From the NCBI GenBank assembly GCA_005503085.1, contig SCOI01000012.1, positions 1 through 64,000 of the forward strand: DNA of 64,000 nt, given 5' to 3'. A model generated the notes under the pieces. The model had not been told where the DNA came from. It searched no databases and saw nothing but the letters and a program-made list of their open reading frames with translations. The position numbers were made by a program, and so were the translations under genes. This stretch comes from Burkholderiales bacterium C2. Lineage in GTDB: Bacteria; Pseudomonadota; Gammaproteobacteria; Burkholderiales; Burkholderiaceae_C. Below, piece after piece: positions 8,560 to 16,883 of this stretch (position 1 is its first letter; the number at the start of each line of letters is the position of its first letter).

Positions 8560-9618
8560 TCATGCCGCCGAGAAGCGGTACACCCCATCATCATCGAGTC
8601 GCCGCAGCAGCAGGCCGGCCAGCCACAGCGCGTTCAGATGCGCGACCGACTCGCCCATCGCGAAGGTGGTCTGGTGCAGGTCCAGCTTGCGCTTGAACAG
8701 CACATCGAGCAGTTCGGCCGCATGGCAGGGCTTGGCCGCGCAGGCCTCGGCCACCTCGGCCAGGCGCTCGTCATGGTGTTCACGCAGCTGGTCGACCCGT
8801 GCATGCAGGCCGCGAAAGGGCTTGCCATGCGAGGGCAGCACCAGGGTGTCGCCGGGCAGGTCCAGCATATGCTGCAGCGAGGCCAGGTAGAGGCTCAGCG
8901 GGTCGGCCTCGGGCTCGACATCGACCACCGAGACATTGGTCGAGATGCGCGGCAGCACCATATCGCCGGAAATCAGCAAGCCCAGCGTCTCGCAATGCAG
9001 GCTGATGTGCTCGGGCGCATGGCCGAAGCCGGCGATGCAGCTCCAGTCATGGCCGCCGATGCGCAGCCGGGCACCGCCCATCAGGCGGCGGAAGCTGCTC
9101 GGCACGGCCGGCACCATGCTGGGGTAGTAGCTGGCGCGGCCGCGGATCTTGGCCAGGGCCTCCGGGTCGCTCAGGCCGTGGCTGGCGAAGAAGGCGGCGG
9201 CCGTCTCGCCGCCCATGCCCACCGTCGAGCCACTGGCCAGGCGGGCCAGATGGAAGTCGGTGGCGCTGATCCACAGGCGGCAGTTCCACTTCTCGGTCAG
9301 CCAATAGGCCAGGCCCATATGGTCGGGATGGAAGTGCGTGACGATCACCCGCAGCACCGGCAGGCCGTCCAGATGCTTGGCAAACACCTGTTCCCAGTTC
9401 GCCTTGGTGGCCTCGCTGCTGATGCCGCAGTCGACGATGCTCCAGCCGGCCTGACCATCGATATCGTCGCGCAACAGCCAGAGATTGATATGGTCCAGCG
9501 CGAACGGCAGGCCCATGCGCAGCCAGCGCACGCCGGGCGCGATCTCCAGCACCGCGCCGGGCTCGGGCAGGGCGTCGCCCAGGGGGTAGGAAAGTTCGGA
9601 TTCGCGTGGGTTCGCCAT
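8560..9618 (-). CDS. MBL-fold metallo-hydrolase
   Basis: A 352-residue metallo-beta-lactamase-fold hydrolase of the glyoxalase II/RNase Z-like superfamily, cytosolic with no signal peptide. The metal motif THFHPDH is visible at about residue 105, with further ligands in GFGHAPEHI and LISGDMVLP and a final SHGKPF. A C-terminal helical extension with CHAAELLDVLF is typical of the subgroup often found beside LiuR-like regulators. The start at 9618 gives MANPRESEL; longer in-frame extensions would run through the intergenic region and into the divergent MerR gene. The substrate is unknown. A thioester hydrolase role in branched-chain acyl-CoA metabolism is inferred only from the neighbouring regulator. 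Confidence 0.85.
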   Translation of the reverse strand: MANPRESELSYPLGDALPEPGAVLEIAPGVRWLRMGLPFALDHINLWLLRDDIDGQAGWSIVDCGISSEATKANWEQVFAKHLDGLPVLRVIVTHFHPDHMGLAYWLTEKWNCRLWISATDFHLARLASGSTVGMGGETAAAFFASHGLSDPEALAKIRGRASYYPSMVPAVPSSFRRLMGGARLRIGGHDWSCIAGFGHAPEHISLHCETLGLLISGDMVLPRISTNVSVVDVEPEADPLSLYLASLQHMLDLPGDTLVLPSHGKPFRGLHARVDQLREHHDERLAEVAEACAAKPCHAAELLDVLFKRKLDLHQTTFAMGESVAHLNALWLAGLLLRRLDDDGVYRFSAA

Positions 9619-9643
9619 GCTGTGCTCGTGCCTTAGACTTCCG

Positions 9644-9659
9644 TTTACGTTAACGTCAT
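9644..9659. promoter_or_regulatory. Candidate LiuR-type operator
   Basis: The core ACGTTAACGT at 9647-9656 is a perfect 10-bp palindrome within TTTACGTTAACGTCAT. It lies in the 61-base gap between the divergent MBL hydrolase and MerR genes. It resembles the ACGT-containing palindromes I recall for LiuR, the MerR-family regulator of leucine/isovalerate catabolism. Control of both genes, including autoregulation, is inferred. Confidence 0.5.
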
Positions 9660-9679
9660 CCTTCAGCGCCAGTGTAGCC

Positions 9680-10108
9680 ATGAGCCTTGCCCCCCGCTCG
9701 ACCCCCTCCGCCGAGAGCTCCGGCCGCCTGTTCACGATCACCGAGCTGGCCGCCGAGTTCGACATCACGCCGCGCGCGATCCGTTTCTACGAGGACATGG
9801 GCCTGCTCGAGCCCAGCCGCGATGGCCGCAACCGCGTCTACACCCACCGCGACCGCACCCGCCTGAAGCTGACCCTGCGCGGCAAGCGCCTGGGCCTGAG
9901 CCTGCAGGAGGTCAAGCAGCTGGTGGACATGTATGACTCCGAGTCCGACGCCGCGCCGCAGCTGACCGCCTTTCTCGAAGTGCTGCGCCAGCACCGCCGC
10001 CAGCTGGAGCAGCAGCTCGACGATATCGAGGTCACCTTGGCCGAGATCAGCCAGCATGAGGAGCGCTGCGAAGCGCTGCTGGCCGAGAGCAAGCGTCAGA
10101 ACACCTGA
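9680..10108 (+). CDS. MerR family regulator, LiuR-like
   Basis: The 142-residue protein has an N-terminal winged-helix MerR domain (residues about 18-85, including TITELAAEFDITPRAIRFYEDMG) and a C-terminal coiled coil that would form the antiparallel dimer. The sequence style, including a serine-rich N-terminal tail and the segment RGKRLGLSLQEVKQLVDMYD, matches LiuR/IvdR regulators of branched-chain amino-acid degradation. No liu catabolic genes are in this window; the only obvious partner is the divergent MBL hydrolase. Its 3' end overlaps the convergent porin gene by 13 bases. Confidence 0.82.
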   Translation: MSLAPRSTPSAESSGRLFTITELAAEFDITPRAIRFYEDMGLLEPSRDGRNRVYTHRDRTRLKLTLRGKRLGLSLQEVKQLVDMYDSESDAAPQLTAFLEVLRQHRRQLEQQLDDIEVTLAEISQHEERCEALLAESKRQNT

Positions 10109-11166
10109 CGCATGCCCATCGCCAGGCCGCTCTGCGTCATGCCCATGCCTACGGTGGCGCCGGCGCTCAGTGACAGCGCCGAGCGGCCGCGGTTGCGCAT
10201 CTGGCCGGCCATCGCGTAGACCGCGCTGCGCTTGGACAGCGCGTAGACCAGTCGGGTGGCCAGCAGCTGGGCATCGTCGGCGCTGTTCTTGACATCCAGC
10301 CGGCTCAGCTGGGCGTCCAGTGTCAGCTGCGGGCTCAGCGGGTGGCTGACGCCGGCGAACAGCAGGGTGGACTCGAAGTTCGTGGCCGTGCGGCGTTCGC
10401 GCAGCAGCGCACCGGCCGTCAGCTTGGTCTGGCCCAGCATCAGATAGCCGTTGATGGTGTTGCGCGTGTCGGTGTAGGCGCTGCTGCCCAGGCCCAGCGT
10501 GGCGCCAGGGCCGCCATGCATGCGGTCGTGCACCAGGGCCAGACCATATGGCTTGCTGTCGTAGCGGCCCATCAGCGTCCATTGCCGGCAGGCCTTGCTG
10601 TCGGCCGCCTCGCCGGCGCAGTTGGTGGCCGCCGGGCCCAGGCCGTTGACCGTGTCGCGGCCCAGGCTGTAGGTGGCGCCAAGGCTGAAGGCGCCGAACT
10701 GGCCCTGGTAGCCGATGCTGTTGTCGCTGCGTGCGTTCGGGATGTAGGGGTCCAGCGAGGCGTTCGAGTACAGATTGCCGCCCAGGGTTTCGATGCCGGC
10801 GGCGGCGAAAGTCATATTGGCCATGCGGCCCAGGCTCAGCGTGCCCCAGGATCCGCTGAGGCCGACAAAAGCCATGCGGCCCCAGAAGCGGCCACCGTTG
10901 CCGAGGCCGCCGGTGTCCATGCCGATGCCGCTTTCGAGCTGGAAGATCGCCCGCAGGCCGCCGCCCAGGTCTTCGCTGCCGCGCAGCCCCAGGCGCGAGG
11001 GCACCGAGCCGCTCAGATTGGGCATGCGCTGGATCGAGTCGCCGGCGGCGTTGACACGGGTCAGGTGCTCGATGGCCAGGTCGGCAATGCCGTAGATCGT
11101 GACGTTCTGCGCCTGCGCAGGGCCGGCGGCCAGCAGCAGGGCGATGAGGGCGAGGCGTGCGTGCAT
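10096..11166 (-). CDS. Gram-negative outer-membrane porin
   Basis: A 356-residue general porin of the Burkholderiales type (OmpC/Omp32-like, 16-stranded trimer). It has a signal peptide ending AQA at about residue 19, then the characteristic mature start NVTIYGIADLAIEH. The family segments SRLGLRGSEDLGGGL and FWGRMAFVGL are present, and the chain ends in Phe, the Bam recognition signal. It stands divergent from an AraC-type regulator, which may control it. The mature N-terminus is about a residue or two shorter than in classical members; otherwise it looks intact. Confidence 0.93.
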   Translation of the reverse strand: MHARLALIALLLAAGPAQAQNVTIYGIADLAIEHLTRVNAAGDSIQRMPNLSGSVPSRLGLRGSEDLGGGLRAIFQLESGIGMDTGGLGNGGRFWGRMAFVGLSGSWGTLSLGRMANMTFAAAGIETLGGNLYSNASLDPYIPNARSDNSIGYQGQFGAFSLGATYSLGRDTVNGLGPAATNCAGEAADSKACRQWTLMGRYDSKPYGLALVHDRMHGGPGATLGLGSSAYTDTRNTINGYLMLGQTKLTAGALLRERRTATNFESTLLFAGVSHPLSPQLTLDAQLSRLDVKNSADDAQLLATRLVYALSKRSAVYAMAGQMRNRGRSALSLSAGATVGMGMTQSGLAMGMRQVF

Positions 11167-11301
11167 GGTGTGGGTGTCTGCGTTGGGAGGGATGGCGGCC
11201 GATTCTGCGCAGCGGGTCGGGCAGCCGCTAGCCGCTTTTTGCAGCGCATGCCCTAGGGCAAATCCAGTTCTTGCAGCGGCCGCTCTGGCCTATAAACGCG
11301 C

Positions 11302-12252
11302 ATGCTCCCGACCCCAGCCCTCGATCTGGCGCCGCTGTACCGGCGCTGCGTGCTGCGCTCGCCGGCGCGGGTGGCCAGCCATGCGCTGATGGCCCGCGAG
11401 CTCAGCGCCCACGACCTGCGCTGGCGCGGCGGCGCGGCCGACACAGCCCTGTTCAAGCTGCAGTCGCCACAGCTGGAGCTCTACGGCCTGCGCTATGGCG
11501 CCGCCGTCGAGATCGACTCCGCGCCCTTCGACGACTTCGCCCTGGTGCATCTGGTGCTGCGCGGCCATACCGAGATCGAGGTCGACGGCCGGATGCTGGG
11601 GCTGCGCGCCGGCCAGGCCGCTGTGCTGGCACCACGCCGGCGCGTGCGGCTGCGCTGCTCGGCCGGCGCCGAGCGCCTGATCCTGAAACTGCCCGGCGCG
11701 CTGCTGCGCAGCCACGCCGGCGCGCAAGACCTGGCCCCGCTGCAGGGCTGGTCGGCGCCGCTGAATGCCCAATGGGCCCTGCTGCTGCAGGGCCTGCTGG
11801 GCGCGCTGGACATGGGCGAGCAGGCCGATGCCGCTTGGCTGGACCACTACGAGCGCACGCTGGCCCTGTTCGTGCAGGCGCATCGCGGCCCGGCCGCCCT
11901 GCTCGGGATCGAGCCGGCCGAGGCCGACAGCGACGGCGCGCGCCTGGCCGCGCTGCAGCGCCATATGCGCGCCCGTCTTGCCGAGCCGCTGAGCCTGGCC
12001 GAGCTGGCCGCTGCGGCCGGCCTGGGCCTGCGCTCGCTGAATCTGCTGTGCCACCGCACCCTGGGCATGGCGCCGATGGCGGTGCTGCGCCAGCTGCGGC
12101 TGGAGGCGGCACGGGCACGCCTGCTGGCCGATCCGGAACTCAGCGTCACCGAGGTGGCATTGGGCTGCGGCTTTGCCCATCTGGGCCGCTTCGCGGCCTA
12201 TTACCGGCAGCGCTATGGCGAGCCGCCGGGACGCCGCTCAGGCCGGGGCTAG
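11302..12252 (+). CDS. AraC family transcriptional regulator
   Basis: This 316-residue regulator has an N-terminal cupin-like sensing domain of the AraC-binding type (about residues 40-190) and a C-terminal double helix-turn-helix (about 215-310, including LSLAELAAAAGLGLRSLNLL and VTEVALGCGFAHLGRFAAYY). It lies 135 bases from the divergent porin gene, so porin expression or its own gene is the likely target. The effector is not readable from sequence. The last 15 bases overlap the convergent esterase gene. Confidence 0.85.
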   Translation: MLPTPALDLAPLYRRCVLRSPARVASHALMARELSAHDLRWRGGAADTALFKLQSPQLELYGLRYGAAVEIDSAPFDDFALVHLVLRGHTEIEVDGRMLGLRAGQAAVLAPRRRVRLRCSAGAERLILKLPGALLRSHAGAQDLAPLQGWSAPLNAQWALLLQGLLGALDMGEQADAAWLDHYERTLALFVQAHRGPAALLGIEPAEADSDGARLAALQRHMRARLAEPLSLAELAAAAGLGLRSLNLLCHRTLGMAPMAVLRQLRLEAARARLLADPELSVTEVALGCGFAHLGRFAAYYRQRYGEPPGRRSGRG

Positions 12253-12918
12253 TACCCGCAGCAGCCAGGCATTCAGGTCCGCGACCTCCTCGTTGCACAG
12301 CGAGTGCGCCATCGGGTAGTCGTGCCACTCGGGCGCGTAGCCCAGGCGCTCCAGCTCGGCGCGGGCCGCGTGGGCGCGCTCCAGCGGGACGACCGGGTCC
12401 TGCAGGCCGTGGGCCAGGAAGATCGGCAGATCGGCATTGGCCGGGTGGCGCTCGGCCGCCGTGCTGGGCAGCAGCGGCAGATAGCCGGACAGGCCGATGA
12501 TGCCGGCCAGGCGCTCGGTGTGGCGCAGCCCCGTCATCAAGGCCATCGCGCAGCCCTGCGAGAAGCCCATCAGCACGATGCGCGAGGCCGGGATGCCGCG
12601 CGCGATCTCGCGCGCGATCAAGGCTGCTATGGCCTGCTGCGAGGCGCGCAGACCGGCCTCGTCCTCCTGGCGGTCCAGCGCGGTGCCGCGAATGTCGTAC
12701 CAGGCCGGCATGCGGTAGCCGCCGTTGATGGTGACCGGCATCACCGGTGCGTTCGGCAGCACGCAGCGCAGGCCGCCGCCCTGCGCCAGCAGCGGGCCCA
12801 GGTCCAAGGCCTCGCAGACCGGCACGAAGTCGTTGCCATCGGCGCCCAGGCCGTGCAGCACGATCAGGCTGGCGCTCGGTTCGGTGGGGGTTTGCAGTTC
12901 TAGGGTTTCCAGTGTCAT
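12238..12918 (-). CDS. Carboxylesterase/phospholipase family alpha/beta hydrolase
   Basis: A 226-residue cytosolic alpha/beta hydrolase of the Abhydrolase_2 (YpfH/EstA, acyl-protein thioesterase-like) family. The oxyanion segment VLHGLGADGNDF, nucleophile elbow GFSQG, acid in LQDPVVP and base in MAHSLC are all present. Members cleave short-chain esters or lysophospholipids; the physiological substrate is unknown. The start at 12918 (MTLETLEL) is preferred over the ATG six codons upstream because it aligns with the family. Confidence 0.88.
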   Translation of the reverse strand: MTLETLELQTPTEPSASLIVLHGLGADGNDFVPVCEALDLGPLLAQGGGLRCVLPNAPVMPVTINGGYRMPAWYDIRGTALDRQEDEAGLRASQQAIAALIAREIARGIPASRIVLMGFSQGCAMALMTGLRHTERLAGIIGLSGYLPLLPSTAAERHPANADLPIFLAHGLQDPVVPLERAHAARAELERLGYAPEWHDYPMAHSLCNEEVADLNAWLLRVLAPA

Positions 12919-12979
12919 GGCTCGGATGCTACGCAAATTAGACTACTGGACAAATAAACAGTTTCAGGAGTTGCCCGCC

Positions 12980-14077
12980 ATGACCAGGAAAGTGATCACG
13001 CTGGACGATCTGCGCCGCCACGCGGTGGCGCGCAGCCTGTTCAAGCCGACCAGCCTGCCGCAGGCGATCCGGCGCCTGGGCTTTGTGCAGGCCGACCCGA
13101 TCCGCGCGCCAGCACGTGCGCAAGACCTGACCCTGCGGCTGCGGGTGCGTGACTACCGGGTCGGTGATCTGGAGCGGCGCTATGCGCGGCTCCAGGTCGA
13201 GGAGGACTGCCTGGTCAACTACGGTTTTCTGCCGCGCGAGCATCTGCGTCTGATGCATCCGCGCCAGGCCGCTCGCCGCTGGGATCAGGAGACCGAACGC
13301 CGCGCCGCTGCGGTGCTGGACTTTGTGCGCGCCTGCGGCGAGGCCCACCCGCGCCAGGTGCAGGCCGAGTTCGACCATGGCAGCACCCGCAACGCCTGGG
13401 GCGGCAGCTCGAACGTGGTGACCCAGCTGCTGGACGGCATGCATTACCGCGGCCTGCTGCGGGTGGTGCGGCGCGAGCAGGGCCTGCGCGTCTATGCCGC
13501 GGCGGCGCATTCGCCGGATCCGCGCGAGCCGGCCGAGAAGGCCCGGGCGCTGGTCGATCTGGTGCTGGCCAAGTACGCGCCGCTGCCCTCGCGCAGCCTG
13601 GGCCAGCTGTGCAGCCATCTGGGCTATGGCGCCCCGCATCTGCAGGCCGAGATCAGGCAGGCGCTGGCACACGCCCGCGAGCGGCTGCCCAGCGTCGAGC
13701 TGGACGGCCAGGCCTGGCTCTGGCCCGAGGGCGAGGACCCGCGCTCGCGGCGCTGGCAGTTTGACGAGGAGCTGCGCCTGCTGGCCCCCTTCGACCCCAT
13801 CGTCTGGGACCGGCTGCGCTTCGAGCGCTTCTGGGGCTGGGCCTACCGTTTCGAGGCCTACACGCCGGCGCCCAAGCGCAAGCTCGGCTATTACGCGCTG
13901 CCGCTGCTATGGCGCGGCCAGGTGCTGGGCTGGGGCAATCTGGCGGCGGCAGACGGGCGGCTGCAGGCCCAGATCGCCTATGTCGCCGGCAGGCCGCCGC
14001 GCGAAGCCGGCCATGCCCAGGCCTTGCGCGCCGAGCTGGACCGCATGGCCGAGTTCCTGGGTCTGGCGCCGCCTTGA
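12980..14077 (+). CDS. YcaQ/AlkX-type DNA glycosylase (HTH_42 family)
   Basis: The 365-residue protein belongs to the winged-helix glycosylase superfamily (HTH_42) that includes E. coli YcaQ (AlkX), which unhooks interstrand crosslinks by removing N7-alkylguanine, and Streptomyces AlkZ. The catalytic motif of the YcaQ branch, Gln-x-Asp, is visible as Gln37-Ala-Asp39 in GFVQADPI. Three winged-helix units and a C-terminal barrel-like part (FDPIVWDRLRFERFWGW) follow. A CAGGAG ribosome-binding site lies nine bases before ATG 12980, which decides the start. It is a single gene divergent from the esterase. Confidence 0.85.
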   Translation: MTRKVITLDDLRRHAVARSLFKPTSLPQAIRRLGFVQADPIRAPARAQDLTLRLRVRDYRVGDLERRYARLQVEEDCLVNYGFLPREHLRLMHPRQAARRWDQETERRAAAVLDFVRACGEAHPRQVQAEFDHGSTRNAWGGSSNVVTQLLDGMHYRGLLRVVRREQGLRVYAAAAHSPDPREPAEKARALVDLVLAKYAPLPSRSLGQLCSHLGYGAPHLQAEIRQALAHARERLPSVELDGQAWLWPEGEDPRSRRWQFDEELRLLAPFDPIVWDRLRFERFWGWAYRFEAYTPAPKRKLGYYALPLLWRGQVLGWGNLAAADGRLQAQIAYVAGRPPREAGHAQALRAELDRMAEFLGLAPP

Positions 14078-14126
14078 TCCAGCGTATTGAGCCGGCGTCT
14101 TGTGCCGGCGTGTTTCGCTAGCGTAT

Positions 14127-16883
14127 TTAGGGCGCCGTGGCGCTGGTCAGCGCCGCCACCCGCGCCACCATCTCGGCCGGCGCGAACGGTTTTTCCAGCA
14201 CCGCGCAGCCGGCCTCGCGCAGGAACTCGGCTGCGCCGGGGCTCAGGGTGTCGCCGGTGACGAAGAGCATGCGGGTGGCCAGCTGCGGCTGGCGCTCGCG
14301 CACCGCGCGCCACAGCGCCGCGCCGTCCATGCCGGGCATGCGCAGATCGCTGACGATGGCCTCGAAGCGCGCTTCCTCCAGCAGCTCCAGCGCCACCAGG
14401 CCGGATTCGGCCGTCATCACCTCGTAGCCGGCGCCCTCCAGCGCCTCGCGCATCAGCGCGGCCAGCTCGGTCTCGTCGTCCACCACCAGGATGCGCAGCT
14501 GCTGGGGCGCGTCGGCGATCGGCGCCGGCGCGGCGGCGGCCGGCTGGGTGCCGCCGGCCAGCGGCAGGCGCAGCAGAAAGCTGGCGCCGCCGGCCGTGTC
14601 CTCCAGCAGCAGTTCGCCGCCATGCTCGCGCGCGATGCCGCGCGCCACCGCCAGCCCGAGGCCGGTGCCTTGCAGCTCGCCGGCGCCCTTGGTCGTGAAG
14701 AAGGGCGTGAAGATGCGCTCGCGCAGGCCCGGCGCGATGCCGGGGCCGTTGTCGGCCACGCGCAGCCATACGCGCTGGCCATCCGCATCGAGGCCGCTGG
14801 CGATGCGGATGCGGCGTTCGCCGTCCTGGCTGCTCAGCGCCTGCTGGGCATTGACGATCAGATTCATCACCAGCTGGCCCAGCCGGTCGGGGTCGGCCGG
14901 CAGCTCGGGCAGGTCGGCGGCCAGCGCCAGCTCCAGCGTGATGCCGCCGGAGCGCAGGCTGTAGCCGAGCAGCTCGACGGCGGCGCGCACCAGCTCGTTG
15001 AGCGGCACGGCGGCGCGGGTCTCGGGCTTGGCGCGCGCCATGTTCAGAAAAGTTCGCACGATGCGGCCACAGCGCTCGGCGGCCTCGCGGATGCGGCGCG
15101 CGTCGTCGCCCAAGGCGCCGCCGGCGGCCTTGCCTTCGAGCAGCGCGGCCCGGCCCAGCACGATGGACAGCGGGTTGTTCAGCTCATGGGCGACGCCGGC
15201 CAGCAGGCTGCCCATCGCGGTCAGCTTCTCGCTCTGGCGCAAGGCCTCGCGCTGGCGCTCGATCTCCTGCTGGGCCTGCTGGCGCTCGCTGACATCGTTG
15301 ATGAAGGCGGTGTAGTGGTGGCTGCCGGCCACATCGGTACGGGCCAGCACCATCTCGATCGGGAATTCGCTGCCGTCGGCGCGCCGCCCGCTCATCTCCA
15401 GGCGCTTGCCGGCCAGCAGCATCGCGCCGCTGCTGCGCACCCGGGCCATGCCGGCCTCGTGCGCCGCGCGCAGGCGTTCGGGAATGATCAGCTCGCCGAC
15501 CGAGCGGCCCAGCGCCGTGCTGCGCGGGTGGCCGAACATCGCGGCCGCCGCCGGGTTCCACTCGACCACCCGGCCGCTCTCGTCGGTGCTGATGATGGCG
15601 GCCAGCGCATGGTCGACGATGGCGGACTTGTAGGCCTCGCTGCGGCGTTCGCGCTCGCGCGCCTCCTGCTGCGCCGCGAAGGTGGCGCTGACCACCTCGA
15701 CCCAGGGCTGCCAGCGCGCGTTCAGCCGCGGCGCGGTCGCGGTCGCGTCGCGCGAGCGCTCGAACAGATAGCGCATCACCGCCAGCGCCGGCTCGATCAC
15801 GCGCCGGCGCAGCAGCCACTGGCCCAGCAGTATCAGGGCCAGCAGGCCGCAGGCGATCAGGCCGAAGGGCAGCAGCTCGGGCGCGATGCGGGTCAGCAGG
15901 GCGGCCTCCGACTGCGTGGCCACCAGGGTCCAGGGCGCGCTGCGCAGCGGCAGCGCCAGCAGGCGCTGGCCCTGGTCGGCCAGTGCGCGGCCCTCCAGTC
16001 CCAGGGCCCGTTCCAGTACCTCGGGACCATGGGGCAGCGCGCCGGGCCGGTCTTGCAGAATCGGCCGGCCGTCCTCGCCCAGCAGCCACCAGCGCCAGCC
16101 GCCGTCCATCAGCTTGGCGGCTCGGCTCAGATCGCTCAGACGCAGCTCGGTGGCCACCAGGCCGCGGAATTCCTCGCCGGCATAGACCGGCGCGCCATGC
16201 ACCAGCCGGCCCTCGGCCGCGCGACTCAGCCAGAAGCTGCGCTGCGCGTTGTTGCGATCCGGCGTCGCGGCGCCGAACTCGGCCTGCGCATACCAGGCGT
16301 CCAGCGCGCCGCCCAGCTCGGGCCGGCCCAGGCCCAGCAGCACATTGCCGCTGGGCAGCCAGGGGTAGAGCAGGGCATGGCGCTGCGGCCAGGCCAGCCA
16401 GTAGGAGCGGGCCAGATCGGCATGGCGGTTGTGGGCGGCCTCGGCCAGCGCCGCAAAGGCCTGCAGCCGCCACAGCGCCGCCATATCGGGCCGCTCGGCG
16501 CCGGGCCACAGCAGCTGGGCCAGCCCCGGCTGCAGCAGCTGCGGCAGCTCATCCAGGGTGTAGCCGCCGTCGCGCGCGCGCAGCGCCTCGGCCAGCAGCG
16601 CGTCGGGCGCGCGCGCCGGCGTGATCAGCTCGCGCTCGGCGAAGCGCCGCAGGTCCTGCACATGGTCCTCGGCGGCGCGCGCCAGCGCCTGCAGCGCCGC
16701 GCGCTGGCGCGCCGCGCCGCGCTCCAGCTCGCCGACCGCATTGCGGTGGGCGGCCAGGCCCTGGCCGAGGCCCAGCAGCAGCACCAGCAGCAGCAGCGGC
16801 AGACTGACCAGCCACAGCAGGCGGTGGTAGCGCTGCACCAGCCGGGCGGCGCTGCTGGCATGCAGATCGGAGGGCGGTGTCAT
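14127..16883 (-). CDS. Hybrid sensor histidine kinase (downstream paralogue)
   Basis: This 918-residue membrane kinase has a first membrane helix at about 22-42, a large periplasmic domain of about 290 residues, a second helix at about 338-360 and a PAS domain at about 420-540. HisKA follows with the phosphorylated His in [11 protein letters not shown], then HATPase ([27 protein letters not shown]) and a C-terminal receiver domain (LVVDDETEL, with the Asp in [12 protein letters not shown]). It is the last gene of the operon; its ATG overlaps the stop of the preceding paralogue by four bases. The two kinases share domain order and many near-identical stretches, so they arose by tandem duplication. 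The signal is unknown. Confidence 0.93.
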   Translation of the reverse strand: MTPPSDLHASSAARLVQRYHRLLWLVSLPLLLLVLLLGLGQGLAAHRNAVGELERGAARQRAALQALARAAEDHVQDLRRFAERELITPARAPDALLAEALRARDGGYTLDELPQLLQPGLAQLLWPGAERPDMAALWRLQAFAALAEAAHNRHADLARSYWLAWPQRHALLYPWLPSGNVLLGLGRPELGGALDAWYAQAEFGAATPDRNNAQRSFWLSRAAEGRLVHGAPVYAGEEFRGLVATELRLSDLSRAAKLMDGGWRWWLLGEDGRPILQDRPGALPHGPEVLERALGLEGRALADQGQRLLALPLRSAPWTLVATQSEAALLTRIAPELLPFGLIACGLLALILLGQWLLRRRVIEPALAVMRYLFERSRDATATAPRLNARWQPWVEVVSATFAAQQEARERERRSEAYKSAIVDHALAAIISTDESGRVVEWNPAAAAMFGHPRSTALGRSVGELIIPERLRAAHEAGMARVRSSGAMLLAGKRLEMSGRRADGSEFPIEMVLARTDVAGSHHYTAFINDVSERQQAQQEIERQREALRQSEKLTAMGSLLAGVAHELNNPLSIVLGRAALLEGKAAGGALGDDARRIREAAERCGRIVRTFLNMARAKPETRAAVPLNELVRAAVELLGYSLRSGGITLELALAADLPELPADPDRLGQLVMNLIVNAQQALSSQDGERRIRIASGLDADGQRVWLRVADNGPGIAPGLRERIFTPFFTTKGAGELQGTGLGLAVARGIAREHGGELLLEDTAGGASFLLRLPLAGGTQPAAAAPAPIADAPQQLRILVVDDETELAALMREALEGAGYEVMTAESGLVALELLEEARFEAIVSDLRMPGMDGAALWRAVRERQPQLATRMLFVTGDTLSPGAAEFLREAGCAVLEKPFAPAEMVARVAALTSATAP

